NCBI RefSeq assembly: GCF_020172665.1
Contig: NZ_CP083985.1
Location: 1,460,891 to 1,517,897, forward strand
Direction of reading: 5' to 3'
Source: [Mycobacterium] zoologicum
GTDB taxonomy: Bacteria > Actinomycetota > Actinomycetes > Mycobacteriales > Mycobacteriaceae
Length of the DNA stretch: 57,007 nt
Position 1 is the first letter of the stretch. Each line of letters opens with the position of its first letter. The notes beneath the pieces were generated by a model. The model searched no databases. It was not told the DNA's origin and saw only the letters and a program-made list of their open reading frames with translations. The position numbers and the translations under genes are program-made. Of this stretch, positions 37,394 to 47,743 are shown one piece after another.

Positions 37394-38107
37394 GTGGTGA
37401 TTTCCCGGCGTGACGTGCTCAAACTGGCCCCGGCCGCGGTCGGATTCGGTGCCGCGGCGTCGGCGCTGCTGGCTGCTGCCGCCGATGCGGACCCGCTCGG
37501 CATCCTGCTGGACTACTCGGCCGGGGTGCTGTCGGGCGCCGAGATCCGGGCGGCCGGAGCGGCCGGAGCGATCCGGTACGTCTCGGACCGGCGACCGGGG
37601 GCCGAATGGATGCTGGGCAAACCGATGCAGGCGGCCGAGGCGCACGACCTGCATCAGGCCGGCCTGAAGATCGTGTCCTGCTACCAGTTCGGCAAGCAGG
37701 CCACCGCAGACTGGCTGGGCGGCCATGACGCCGGGATCGAGCACGGCAAGCGCGGCCGGCAACTGCACGACGCGGCGGGCGGCCCGGATCAGGCGCCCAT
37801 CTACGCCTCGATCGATGACAACCCGACGTTCGAGCAGTATCGGGAGCAGGTGGCGCCCTACCTGCGCGGCTGGGAGTCGGTGATCGGGCATGACCGCACC
37901 GGTGTGTACGCCAACTCCAAGACCATCGAGTGGGCGTTGCAGGACGGTCTGGGTTCGTTGTTCTGGCAGCACAACTTCGGCTCACCCGGCGGTGTCGCGC
38001 ACCCGGCGGCCAACCTGCACCAGGTCGAGATCGACCGGCGCAAGGTCGGCGACATCGGGGTGGACGTCAACGAGATACTCACGCCGGCATTCGGTCAGTG
38101 GGTGTGA
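37394..38107 (+). CDS. Tat-exported DUF1906 glycoside-hydrolase-like protein (Rv2525c-like)
   Basis: 237-aa homologue of Rv2525c, a twin-arginine-exported protein of the glycoside-hydrolase-like DUF1906 family linked in M. tuberculosis to cell-envelope homeostasis. The N-terminus SRRDVLKLAPAAVGFG is a Tat signal. The mature TIM-barrel shows LGILLDYSAG, AIRYVSDRR, IVSCYQFGK, APIYASIDDNP and TGVYANSKT. The acidic residues in SIDDNP and in the C-terminal VDVNEIL could be active-site residues. It lies upstream of fas in the same direction, as in M. tuberculosis. Confidence 0.92.
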   Translation: MVISRRDVLKLAPAAVGFGAAASALLAAAADADPLGILLDYSAGVLSGAEIRAAGAAGAIRYVSDRRPGAEWMLGKPMQAAEAHDLHQAGLKIVSCYQFGKQATADWLGGHDAGIEHGKRGRQLHDAAGGPDQAPIYASIDDNPTFEQYREQVAPYLRGWESVIGHDRTGVYANSKTIEWALQDGLGSLFWQHNFGSPGGVAHPAANLHQVEIDRRKVGDIGVDVNEILTPAFGQWV

Positions 38108-38494
38108 CGGGTGACCGGCGTCACCGCCTCGCTTGTACACCGGGGCCGCAGCTGTCTACCGGCCATGTTGGCCCAGCCCGACGGTTTATAACGATTCAAT
38201 AACAATGGAGCCTTGATCAGCGCCGTTGTGGCTACTCAACCGTAACCCCACTCCAACAGGACGTTTGTACCGGACGTTCGCGGCCGTCGTCGGAGCGGGT
38301 GATATTCGGGGCTGGGTTACCCGAGCGTAGAACTCACCAGTAACCAATTAGCTGCAGAAACGGCACAGGTTCTTATGACACTCTTACGGCTGTAGCGAGG
38401 CAGCGACGGTGCGAGATCCCGCTGCCCACAGCCGTATAGGCCTGAATCGGCCAGGACGCAGATGCGATGTACCAGACCAGGGGAGATGCATAAC
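38108..38494 (+). promoter_or_regulatory. fas promoter region with three GTAACC boxes
   Basis: This 387-bp gap contains no gene. It holds GTAACC at 38242-38247, its complement GGTTAC at 38315-38320, and GTAACC at 38340-38345; the last two form an inverted pair. In M. tuberculosis the fas-acpS promoter is activated by FasR through inverted repeats, and these boxes are candidates for that role. A GGGGAG ribosome binding site lies at 38480-38485. I cannot fix the transcription start. Confidence 0.4.
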
Positions 38495-41400
38495 GTGACG
38501 ATCCACGAACACGATCGGGTGGCTTCCGAAGGTGCGTATCCCGCGCCGTTCGCAAACGCCGCGTCTGCACTGGTGGATCGTCTGACGGCCGGTGAGCCGT
38601 TCGCGGTCGCCTTCGGCGGTCAGGGCAGCGCCTGGTTGGAGTCGCTGGAGGAGTTGGTGTCCTCGGCCGGGATCGAGACCGAATTGGCCACCCTGGCCGG
38701 TGAAGCCGACCTGCTGCTGCAGCCGGTCGCCCAGGAACTCGTGGTGGTGCGGCCCATTGGCTTCGAGCCGCTGCAGTGGGTGCGTGCGCTGGCCGCCGAG
38801 GACGCGATTCCGTCGGCCAAGCAGTTGACCTCGGCGGCGGTCTCGGTGCCGGGCGTGCTGCTCACCCAGATGGCCGCGGTGCGGGCCCTGGCCCGTCAGG
38901 GCCTGGACCTGTCGGCCACCCCACCGGTCGCGCTTGCCGGACACTCCCAGGGAATCCTGGCCGTCGAGTCGGTGAAGGCCGGCGGCGCCACCGACGTGCA
39001 ACTGCTGGCGATCGCCCAGCTGGTGGGTGCCGTCGGAACCCTGGTGGCGCGTCGTCGCGGCATCGTGGTCCTCGGTGACCGCTCGCCGATGGTGTCGGTG
39101 GGCAACGCCGACCCCGAGCGCATCCACGAACTGCTGGAAGAGTTCGCCCAGGACGTGCGGACCGTGTTGCCGCCGGTGCTGTCCATCCGCAACGGCCGGC
39201 GTTCCGTCGTCATCACCGGCACCCCCGAGCAGCTGTCGCGCTTCGAGTTGTACTGCGAGCAGATCGCCGAGAAGGAGGCCGCCGAGCGCAAGAACAAGCT
39301 GCGCGGCGGCGCGGTGTTCGCGCCGGTCTTCGAGCCGGTCCAGGTTGAGGTCGGATTCCACTCGCCGCGGCTGGCCGACGGCATCGAGATCGTGGTGGAC
39401 TGGGCCACCCGGGCAGGCTTCGACGCCGATGGCATCGCGCTGGCCCGTGCGACGGCCGAGTCGATCCTGGTCGGCCAGGTCGACTGGGTCGACGAGATCA
39501 CCGAACTGCACGAGGCGGGTGCCCGCTGGATTCTGGACCTGGGACCCGGCGACATCCTGACCCGGCTGACCGCACCGGTGATCCGCGGCCTGGGCATCGG
39601 GATCGTGCCGGTGGCCACCCGCGGCGGCCAGCGCAACCTGTTCACCATCGGCGCCGTGCCGGAGGTGGCCCGGCCCTGGAGCAGCTATGCGCCCTCGACG
39701 GTGCGGCTGCCCGACGGCCGGATCAAGCTCGACACCAAGTTCACCCGGTTGACCGGCCGGTCGCCGATCCTGCTGGCGGGGATGACGCCGACGACCGTCG
39801 ACGCCAAGATCGTCGCCGCGGCCGCCAACGCCGGACACTGGTCAGAGCTGGCCGGCGGTGGGCAGGTCACCGAAGAGATCTTCGATGCCCGCATCGCCGA
39901 GCTGACCACCCTTCTCGAGCCGGGCCGCACGGTCCAGTTCAACTCGCTGTTCCTGGACCCGTACCTGTGGAAGCTGCAGGTCGGCGGAAAACGCTTGGTG
40001 CAGAAGGCCCGTGCGTCCGGTGCACCGTTCGACGGTCTGGTGATCAGTGCCGGCATCCCCGAGCTGGAGGAGGCCGTCGAGCTGATCGCCGAGCTCAATG
40101 AGGCGGGTATCAGCAACGTGGTGTTCAAGCCCGGCACCGTCGAGCAGATCCGGTCGGTGATCCGCATCGCCGCCGAGGTGCCCACCACGCCGGTGATCGT
40201 GCACGTCGAAGGTGGCCGCGCCGGTGGCCACCACTCCTGGGAGGACCTCGACGACCTGCTGCTGGCGACCTACTCCGAGCTGCGCTCGCAGCCCAACATC
40301 ACCGTCTGCGTCGGCGGCGGAATCGGCACCCCGGAGCAGGCTGCGGAGTACCTGTCCGGGCGGTGGTCGCAGCAGTACGGTTTCCCGTCGATGCCGGTGG
40401 ACGGCATCCTGGTCGGCACCGCGGCGATGGCCGCGCTGGAAGCCACCACTTCGCCGGCGGTGAAGCAGATGCTGGTCGACACCAAGGGCACCGACCACTG
40501 GATCGGCGCCGGAAAAGCCCAGGGCGGCATGGCCTCTTCGCGCAGCCAGCTCGGCGCCGACATCCACGAGATCGACAACGTCGCCTCGCGGTGCGGACGG
40601 CTGCTCGACGAGGTCGCCGGCGACGGTGAGGCGGTCGCGGCCCGCCGTGACGAGATCATCGCGGCGCTGGCCGACACCGCCAAGCCCTACTTCGGCGATG
40701 TCACCGAGATGACCTACGCGCAGTGGCTGCGCCGCTACGTCGAGCTGACGATCGGTGAGGGGAACTCCACCGCCGACACCGCGTCGCCGGACAGCCCCTG
40801 GCTGGCCGACACCTGGCGCGAGCGGTTCGGGCAGATGCTGCAGCGCGCCGAAGCCCGGCTCAACGAGATCGAGTCCGGCCCGATCGAGACGCTGTTCGCC
40901 GACGCGCACGCGTCGATCCTGGAGCGCCCGGACCAGGCCATCGCCGCGCTGCTGGCCGCCTACCCGGAGGCCGAGACCGTCGTCCTGCACCCGGCAGACG
41001 CGCCGTTCTTCACCCAGCTGTGCAAGACGCCGGGCAAGCCGGTCAACTTCGTGCCGGTGATCGACAAGGACGTCCGCCGCTGGTGGCGCAGCGACTCGCT
41101 GTGGCAGGCCCACGATGCCCGCTACACCGCCGAGCAGGTCTGCATCATTCCCGGCATCACCGCGGTCGCCGGTATCACCAGGGTCGACGAGCCGGTCGGT
41201 GAGCTGCTGGACCGCTTCGAGCAGGCCGCGATCGACCAGGTGCTCGCCGCCGGCGGCGAGCCCCGACCGGTCAGCGCGCGCCGCCGGGGCCGCACCGATG
41301 TGACCGGTCCGCTGGCCGTGCTGCTGGATGCCCCCGACGTGCTGTGGGCCGGCCGCACCGCCACCAACCCGGTGCACCGGATCGCTGCCTCCGACGAGTG

Positions 41401-44400
41401 GCAGGTGCACGAGAACCGCACCGCCACCCACCCGTCGACCGGGGCGCGCCTGGAGGTCGAGTCGGAGTCGAATGTCGTGCTCAGCGTGCCGCTGTCCGGC
41501 GTCTGGATCGACATCCGCTTCACCGTTCCGCCGTCGGCCGCCGACGGCGCGACCCCGCAGGTCTCCACCGAGGACGCGGCCACCGCCATGCGCTCGGTGC
41601 TGGCGATCGCCGCGGGCGTCGACGGTCCCGGCGCACTGCCGCCGGTCGTCGACGGCACCGCCACCGTGACGGTGGGCTGGAACCCCGAGCAGGTCGCCGA
41701 CCACGCCGGGGTGACCGCCACCTTCGGTGCGCCACTGGCTCCCGGCCTGTCGACGGTGCCCGACGCCTTGGTGGGCCGCTGCTGGCCCGCGGTGTTCGCC
41801 GCCATCGGCTCCGCGGTCACCGACACCGGATTCCCGGTCGTGGAGGGCCTGCTCTCGCTGGTGCACCTGGACCACGCGGCGCACCTGCTTGCCGCACTGC
41901 CTGCCGAGCCGGCCGAATTGACCGTCGTGGCAACGGCTTCGGCGGCCACCGACACCGAGGTGGGTCGTGTCGTCCCGGTCTCGGTGACGGTTACCGCAGC
42001 CGACGGAACGGTGCTGGCCACCCTCGAGGAGCGGTTCGCGATCCGCGGCCGCACCGGTGCCGCCGAGCTGACCGACCCGGTGCGGGCCGGTGGAGCGGTC
42101 TCCGACAACGCCACCGACACCCCCCGTCGTCGTCGCCGTGACGTGACGCTGACCGCGCCGGTCGACATGCGGCCGTTCGCGGTGGTCTCCGGTGACCACA
42201 ACCCCATTCACACCGACCGGGCCGCCGCGCTGCTGGCCGGCCTGGCGGGCCCAATCGTGCACGGCATGTGGCTCTCGGCCGCGGCCCAGCACGTGGTGAC
42301 CGCCACCGATGGCCGGGCCCGCCCGCCGGCCCGGATGATCGGGTGGACGGCGCGTTTCCTGGGCATGGTCAAGCCTGGCGACGACGTCGACTTCCGGGTG
42401 GACCGGGTCGGAATCGACTTGGGCGCAGAGGTTCTGGAGGTGCAGGCACGCATCGGCTCGGATCTGGTGATGTCGGCGACGGCACGGCTGACCGCGCCGA
42501 AGACCGTGTACGCGTTCCCGGGGCAGGGCATTCAGCACAAGGGCATGGGCATGGAGGTCCGGGCCCGTTCCAAGGCCGCCCGCAAGGTCTGGGATGACGC
42601 GGACAAGTTCACCCGCGACACCCTGGGCTTCTCGGTGCTGCACGTGGTTCGCGACAACCCGACGTCCCTGATCGCCTCCGGGGTGCACTACCAGCACCCC
42701 GAGGGTGTGCTGTACCTGACGCAGTTCACCCAGGTGGCGATGGCCACGGTGGCCGCGGCACAGGTTGCCGAGATGCGTGAGCAGGGCGCCTTCGTCGAAG
42801 GTGCGATCGCCTGCGGTCACTCGGTGGGTGAGTACACCGCGTTGGCCTGCGTCAGCGGGGTCTACGAACTGGAAGCGCTGCTGGAGGTGGTGTTCCACCG
42901 CGGCTCGAAGATGCACGACATCGTGCCGCGCGACGCGATGGGCCGGTCCAACTACCGGCTGGCCGCGATCCGGCCGTCGCAGATCGACCTCGACGACGCC
43001 GACGTCACCGCGTTCGTCGCCGAGATCGCCGAGCGCACCGGCGAATTCCTGCAGATCGTGAACTTCAACCTGCGCGGTTCGCAGTACGCGATCGCCGGCA
43101 CCGTCGCCGGTCTGGAGGCGCTGGAGGCCGAGGTCGAGCGGCGCCGCGAGATCAGCGGCGGCAAGCGGTCGTTCATCCTGGTGCCCGGCATCGACGTGCC
43201 GTTCCACTCCGAGGTGCTGCGTATCGGCGTCGACGACTTCCGCCGCTCGCTGGAGCGGGTGATGCCGCGTGGCCAGGACCCCGACCTGATCATCGGCCGC
43301 TACATCCCCAACCTGGTGCCCAAACCGTTCACCCTGGATCGTGAGTTCATCCAGGAGATCCGTGACCTGGTGCCGGCCGAACCGCTTGACGAGGTGCTGG
43401 CCGACTACGACACCTGGCGCAACGAGAAGCCGGCCGACTTGTGCCGCAAGATCGTCATCGAACTGCTGGCCTGGCAGTTCGCCAGTCCGGTGCGCTGGAT
43501 CGAGACCCAGGATCTGCTGTTCATCGAGGAGGCCGCCGGCGGCTTGGGCGTGGAGCGGTTCGTCGAGATCGGGGTGAAGACCGCCCCGACGGTCGCCGGG
43601 CTGGCCACCAACACGCTCAAGTTGCCCGAATACGCCCACAGCACAGTGGAAGTGCTCAACTGCGAGCGCGACGCCGCGGTGCTGTTCGCCACCGACACCG
43701 ACCCCGAGCCGGAGCCCGAAGAAGAGGAAGCCCCGGCCGAGGCATCGGCGGACGGCGCTCCCGCGGAAGCGGCCTCAGCGCCCGCCGCACCGGCTGCGCC
43801 TTCCGGGCCGAGTGGTGGCCCGCGCCCCGACGACATCGGGTTCGACGCCGCCGACGCCACGCTGGCGTTGATCGCGCTGAGCGCCAAGATGCGTATCGAC
43901 CAGATCGAGGCTCTGGACTCCATCGAGTCCATCACCGACGGCGCGTCCTCGCGACGCAACCAGCTGCTGGTGGACCTGGGGTCGGAGCTGAACCTCGGTG
44001 CCATCGACGGCGCTGCCGAAGCAGACCTGTCCGGGCTGAAGTCGCAGGTGACCAAGCTGGCGCGCACCTATAAGCCTTACGGCCCGGTGCTGACCGATGC
44101 GATCAACGACCAGCTCCGCACGGTCCTCGGGCCGTCCGGCAAGCGCCCCGGCGCCATCGCCGAACGGGTCAAGAAGACCTGGGAGCTCGGCGACGGCTGG
44201 GCCAAGCACGTCACCGTCGAGGTGGCGCTGGGCACCCGTGAGGGCACCAGCGTGCGCGGCGGAGCCCTGGGCGGTCTGCATGAGGGCGCGCTGGCCGACG
44301 GCGGCGCCGTCGACAAGGCTATCGATGCCGCCGTCGCCGCGGTCGCCGCGCGCCGCGGTGTCGCGGTCAGCCTGCCGTCCGCCGGTGGTGGCGGCGGCGC

Positions 44401-47400
44401 GACGGTGGACGCCGCCGCGCTCGGAGAGTTCACCGCGCAGATCACCGGCCGTGACGGCGTGCTCGCCTCGGCGGCCCGGCTGGTGCTGGGTCAGCTCGGG
44501 TTCAGCGACGATATGGCCGCGGTCCCCGCGGGGGCCACCGACGCCGAGCTGATCGACCTGGTCAGTGCCGAACTCGGTTCGGACTGGCCGCGTCTGGTGG
44601 CGCCGGCGTTCGACGGGCGCAAGGCGGTGCTGTTCGACGACCGCTGGGCCAGTGCCCGCGAAGACCTGGTCAAGCTCTGGCTGACCGACGAGCGCGACAT
44701 CGACGCCGACTGGCCCCGGCTGGCGGAGCGCTTCGAGGGCGCCGGCCACGTGGTGGCCACCCAGGCTTCCTGGTGGCAGGCCCGGTCGCTGGCCTCCGGC
44801 CGGCAGATTCACGGCTCGTTGTACGCCCGGATCGCCGCCGGTGCGGAGAACCCCGGTCGCGGCCACTACAGCAGCGAGGTGGCGGTGGTGACCGGCGCCT
44901 CGAAGGGCTCGATCGCCGCCTCGGTGATCGGTCAGCTGCTCGAGGGCGGCGCGACCGTCATCGCGACCACGTCGCGGCTCGATGACGACCGCTTGGCGTT
45001 CTACCGCAACCTGTACCGCGAGCACGCCCGCTACAGCGCGGCGCTGTGGGTGGTGCCGGCCAACATGGCCTCCTACGCCGACATCGACGCACTTGTCGAG
45101 TGGGTGGGCACCGAGCAGTCCGAAAACCTTGGGCCGCAGTCGATTCACCTCAAGGATGCGCAGACCCCGACACTGCTGTTCCCGTTCGCGGCACCGCGGG
45201 TGACCGGGGACCTCTCGGAAGTCGGTGCGCGTGCCGAGATGGAGATGAAGGTCCTGCTGTGGGCGGTGCAGCGCCTGATCGCCGGTCTGTCGAAGATCGG
45301 TGCCGAGCGCGACATCGCCTCCCGGCTGCATGTGGTGCTGCCCGGCTCGCCCAACCGCGGGATGTTCGGCGGTGACGGCGCCTACGGCGAGGCCAAGGCG
45401 TCGCTGGACGCGCTGGTGTCGCGCTGGAAGGCCGAGTCGTCCTGGGCGTCTCGCGTCAGCCTGGCGCACGCCCTGATCGGCTGGACCCGCGGCACCGGGC
45501 TGATGGGCCACAACGACGTGATCGTGGACGCGGTCGAGGAAGCCGGCGTCACCACCTACTCGAGCGAGCAGATGGCGGCGATGCTGCTGGGTCTGTGCGA
45601 CGTCGAGTCCAAGGTGGCCGCGGCCAACTCGCCGATCGAGGCCGACCTGACCGGCGGACTGGCCGAGGCGAACCTGGACATGGCCGAGCTGGCCGCGAAG
45701 GCCCGCGAGGAGATGACCGCGGAGGCGTCCGTCGACGACGAAGTGACCGAGGGAACCATTCCGGCACTACCGAACCCGCCACGCGGCTACACCCCGGCGC
45801 CCCCGCCGGTCTGGGAAGACCTCGACGTCGACCCGGCCGACCTGGTGGTCATCGTCGGCGGCGCCGAACTGGGGCCGCTGGGCTCGTCGCGCACCCGCTT
45901 CGAGATGGAGGTCTCCGGCGAGCTGTCGGCCGCCGGTGTGCTGGAGCTGGCCTGGACTACCGGTCTGGTCAAGTGGGAGGACGACCCGGTCCCCGGTTGG
46001 TACGACACCGCGACCGGCGAGCTGATCGATGAGGCCGAACTGGTCGAGCGTTACCACGACACCGTGGTGGAGCGGGTCGGCGTCCGCGAGTTCGTGGACG
46101 ACGGCGCGATCGATCCCGACCACGCCTCGCCGCTGCTGGTCAGTGTGTTCCTGGACAAGGACTTCTCGTTCGTGGTCTCCAGCGAGGCCGACGCGCGGGC
46201 GTTCGTCGAGTTCGACCCCGAGCACACCGTGGTGCGCCCGGTGCCGGACTCATCGGACTGGCAGGTGATCCGCAAGGCGGGCACCGAGATCCGGGTGCCG
46301 CGCAAGAACAAGCTGTCACGCACCGTGGGGGCTCAGATCCCGACCGGATTCGACCCGACGGTGTGGGGCATCAGCGCCGACATGGCCACCTCGATCGACC
46401 GGGTGGCGCTGTGGAACATCGTGGCGACCGTGGACGCATTCCTGTCGGCGGGCTTCACCCCGACCGAGTTGATGCGCTGGGTGCACCCGTCGCTGGTGGC
46501 CAGCACCCAGGGCACCGGCATGGGCGGCATGACCTCCATGCAGACCATGTACCACGGCAACCTGCTCGGGAAGGCCAAGCCGAACGACATCCTGCAAGAG
46601 GTTCTGCCGAACGTCGTTGCCGCGCACGTGGTTCAGAGCTACGTCGGGTCCTACGGCTCGATGATCCACCCGGTGGCGGCCTGCGCCACCGCAGCGGTCT
46701 CGGTCGAAGAGGGCGTCGACAAGATCCGGCTGGGCAAGGCCGAGCTGGTGGTCGCCGGCGGCTACGACGACCTGACGCTGGAGGCCATCATCGGCTTCGG
46801 TGACATGGCGGCCACCGCCGACACCGAGATGATGCGGGCCAAGGGCATCAGCGACTCGAAGTTCTCCCGCGCCAACGACCGGCGCCGGCTGGGCTTTGTC
46901 GAGGCCCAGGGCGGTGGCACCATCCTGCTGGCCCGCGGCGACCTGGCGGCCAAGATGGGTCTGCCGGTGCTGGCGGTGGTGGGCTACGCGCAGAGCTTCG
47001 CCGACGGCGTGCACACCTCCATCCCGGCCCCGGGCCTGGGTGCGCTCGGCGCCGGCCGGGGTGGCAGCGACTCGATGCTGGCCCGTTCGCTGGCCAAGCT
47101 GGGGGTGGGTGCCGACGACATCGCGGTGATCTCCAAGCATGACACCTCGACGCTGGCCAACGACCCCAACGAGACCGAGCTGCATGAGCGGCTGGCCGAC
47201 TCGCTGGGCCGCTCGGACGGCGCGCCGCTGTTCGTGATCAGCCAGAAGAGCCTCACCGGGCACGCCAAGGGCGGCGCGGCGGTCTTCCAGCTGATGGGGC
47301 TGTGCCAGGTGCTGCGCGACGGGGTCATCCCGCCGAACCGCAGCCTGGACTGCGTCGACGACGAGCTGGCTGGTGCCGGGCACCTGGTGTGGGTGCGCGA

Positions 47401-47734
47401 GACGCTGGAGCTGGGGGAGAAGTTCCCGCTCAAGGCCGGTCTGGTCACCAGCCTCGGATTCGGCCACGTGTCCGGTCTGGTCGCGTTGGTCCACCCGCAG
47501 GCGTTCCTGGCCGCGCTCGACCCGGCTCAGCGCGAGGCGTACCTGGCGCAGGCCTCCGGGCGCGTGCTGGCCGGTCAGCGTCGGCTCGCCTCGGCTATCG
47601 CCGGCGGCAAGCCGATGTACGAGCGGCCCGCCGACCGGCGGTTCGACCACGATACGTCGGAGAAGCGCCAGGAGTCGGCGATGCTGCTCAACCCGGCGGC
47701 TCGGCTCGGCGACGGCGACGTCTACATCGGATAG
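38495..47734 (+). CDS. fas: Type I fatty acid synthase
   Basis: 3079-aa multifunctional FAS-I that makes C16-C26 acyl-CoA for membrane lipids and mycolate primers. Domain order: acetyltransferase (AGHSQG, Ser151), enoyl reductase with FMN site (ILLAGMTPTTVDAK, about 430), dehydratase (VVSGDHNPIHTDR, about 1230), malonyl/palmitoyl transferase (GHSVGEYTAL, Ser1443), acyl carrier region (DGASSRR, Ser about 1818 as probable phosphopantetheine site), ketoreductase (VVTGASKGSIAAS, about 2133) and ketosynthase (Cys2730 in VAACATAAVS, His in SKHDTSTLANDPNE and GHAKGGAAV). GTG 38495 gives the conserved TIHEHDRV start and has GGGGAG 9 nt upstream. M. tuberculosis Fas has 3069 aa. Confidence 0.98.
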   Translation: MTIHEHDRVASEGAYPAPFANAASALVDRLTAGEPFAVAFGGQGSAWLESLEELVSSAGIETELATLAGEADLLLQPVAQELVVVRPIGFEPLQWVRALAAEDAIPSAKQLTSAAVSVPGVLLTQMAAVRALARQGLDLSATPPVALAGHSQGILAVESVKAGGATDVQLLAIAQLVGAVGTLVARRRGIVVLGDRSPMVSVGNADPERIHELLEEFAQDVRTVLPPVLSIRNGRRSVVITGTPEQLSRFELYCEQIAEKEAAERKNKLRGGAVFAPVFEPVQVEVGFHSPRLADGIEIVVDWATRAGFDADGIALARATAESILVGQVDWVDEITELHEAGARWILDLGPGDILTRLTAPVIRGLGIGIVPVATRGGQRNLFTIGAVPEVARPWSSYAPSTVRLPDGRIKLDTKFTRLTGRSPILLAGMTPTTVDAKIVAAAANAGHWSELAGGGQVTEEIFDARIAELTTLLEPGRTVQFNSLFLDPYLWKLQVGGKRLVQKARASGAPFDGLVISAGIPELEEAVELIAELNEAGISNVVFKPGTVEQIRSVIRIAAEVPTTPVIVHVEGGRAGGHHSWEDLDDLLLATYSELRSQPNITVCVGGGIGTPEQAAEYLSGRWSQQYGFPSMPVDGILVGTAAMAALEATTSPAVKQMLVDTKGTDHWIGAGKAQGGMASSRSQLGADIHEIDNVASRCGRLLDEVAGDGEAVAARRDEIIAALADTAKPYFGDVTEMTYAQWLRRYVELTIGEGNSTADTASPDSPWLADTWRERFGQMLQRAEARLNEIESGPIETLFADAHASILERPDQAIAALLAAYPEAETVVLHPADAPFFTQLCKTPGKPVNFVPVIDKDVRRWWRSDSLWQAHDARYTAEQVCIIPGITAVAGITRVDEPVGELLDRFEQAAIDQVLAAGGEPRPVSARRRGRTDVTGPLAVLLDAPDVLWAGRTATNPVHRIAASDEWQVHENRTATHPSTGARLEVESESNVVLSVPLSGVWIDIRFTVPPSAADGATPQVSTEDAATAMRSVLAIAAGVDGPGALPPVVDGTATVTVGWNPEQVADHAGVTATFGAPLAPGLSTVPDALVGRCWPAVFAAIGSAVTDTGFPVVEGLLSLVHLDHAAHLLAALPAEPAELTVVATASAATDTEVGRVVPVSVTVTAADGTVLATLEERFAIRGRTGAAELTDPVRAGGAVSDNATDTPRRRRRDVTLTAPVDMRPFAVVSGDHNPIHTDRAAALLAGLAGPIVHGMWLSAAAQHVVTATDGRARPPARMIGWTARFLGMVKPGDDVDFRVDRVGIDLGAEVLEVQARIGSDLVMSATARLTAPKTVYAFPGQGIQHKGMGMEVRARSKAARKVWDDADKFTRDTLGFSVLHVVRDNPTSLIASGVHYQHPEGVLYLTQFTQVAMATVAAAQVAEMREQGAFVEGAIACGHSVGEYTALACVSGVYELEALLEVVFHRGSKMHDIVPRDAMGRSNYRLAAIRPSQIDLDDADVTAFVAEIAERTGEFLQIVNFNLRGSQYAIAGTVAGLEALEAEVERRREISGGKRSFILVPGIDVPFHSEVLRIGVDDFRRSLERVMPRGQDPDLIIGRYIPNLVPKPFTLDREFIQEIRDLVPAEPLDEVLADYDTWRNEKPADLCRKIVIELLAWQFASPVRWIETQDLLFIEEAAGGLGVERFVEIGVKTAPTVAGLATNTLKLPEYAHSTVEVLNCERDAAVLFATDTDPEPEPEEEEAPAEASADGAPAEAASAPAAPAAPSGPSGGPRPDDIGFDAADATLALIALSAKMRIDQIEALDSIESITDGASSRRNQLLVDLGSELNLGAIDGAAEADLSGLKSQVTKLARTYKPYGPVLTDAINDQLRTVLGPSGKRPGAIAERVKKTWELGDGWAKHVTVEVALGTREGTSVRGGALGGLHEGALADGGAVDKAIDAAVAAVAARRGVAVSLPSAGGGGGATVDAAALGEFTAQITGRDGVLASAARLVLGQLGFSDDMAAVPAGATDAELIDLVSAELGSDWPRLVAPAFDGRKAVLFDDRWASAREDLVKLWLTDERDIDADWPRLAERFEGAGHVVATQASWWQARSLASGRQIHGSLYARIAAGAENPGRGHYSSEVAVVTGASKGSIAASVIGQLLEGGATVIATTSRLDDDRLAFYRNLYREHARYSAALWVVPANMASYADIDALVEWVGTEQSENLGPQSIHLKDAQTPTLLFPFAAPRVTGDLSEVGARAEMEMKVLLWAVQRLIAGLSKIGAERDIASRLHVVLPGSPNRGMFGGDGAYGEAKASLDALVSRWKAESSWASRVSLAHALIGWTRGTGLMGHNDVIVDAVEEAGVTTYSSEQMAAMLLGLCDVESKVAAANSPIEADLTGGLAEANLDMAELAAKAREEMTAEASVDDEVTEGTIPALPNPPRGYTPAPPPVWEDLDVDPADLVVIVGGAELGPLGSSRTRFEMEVSGELSAAGVLELAWTTGLVKWEDDPVPGWYDTATGELIDEAELVERYHDTVVERVGVREFVDDGAIDPDHASPLLVSVFLDKDFSFVVSSEADARAFVEFDPEHTVVRPVPDSSDWQVIRKAGTEIRVPRKNKLSRTVGAQIPTGFDPTVWGISADMATSIDRVALWNIVATVDAFLSAGFTPTELMRWVHPSLVASTQGTGMGGMTSMQTMYHGNLLGKAKPNDILQEVLPNVVAAHVVQSYVGSYGSMIHPVAACATAAVSVEEGVDKIRLGKAELVVAGGYDDLTLEAIIGFGDMAATADTEMMRAKGISDSKFSRANDRRRLGFVEAQGGGTILLARGDLAAKMGLPVLAVVGYAQSFADGVHTSIPAPGLGALGAGRGGSDSMLARSLAKLGVGADDIAVISKHDTSTLANDPNETELHERLADSLGRSDGAPLFVISQKSLTGHAKGGAAVFQLMGLCQVLRDGVIPPNRSLDCVDDELAGAGHLVWVRETLELGEKFPLKAGLVTSLGFGHVSGLVALVHPQAFLAALDPAQREAYLAQASGRVLAGQRRLASAIAGGKPMYERPADRRFDHDTSEKRQESAMLLNPAARLGDGDVYIG

Positions 47735-47737
47735 CGT
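47732..47737 (+). promoter_or_regulatory. Possible internal -10 hexamer for acpS
   Basis: TAGCGT, formed partly by the fas stop codon, is 6 nt before the acpS ATG and could give a separate leaderless acpS transcript in addition to fas readthrough. Confidence 0.35.
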
Positions 47738-47743
47738 CAGCGC

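Noticed and set aside
39842..43639. A very long open frame on the minus strand opposite fas
   Set aside because: High-GC codon bias in fas leaves antisense frames open; the translation has no recognisable domain and fas is unmistakable.
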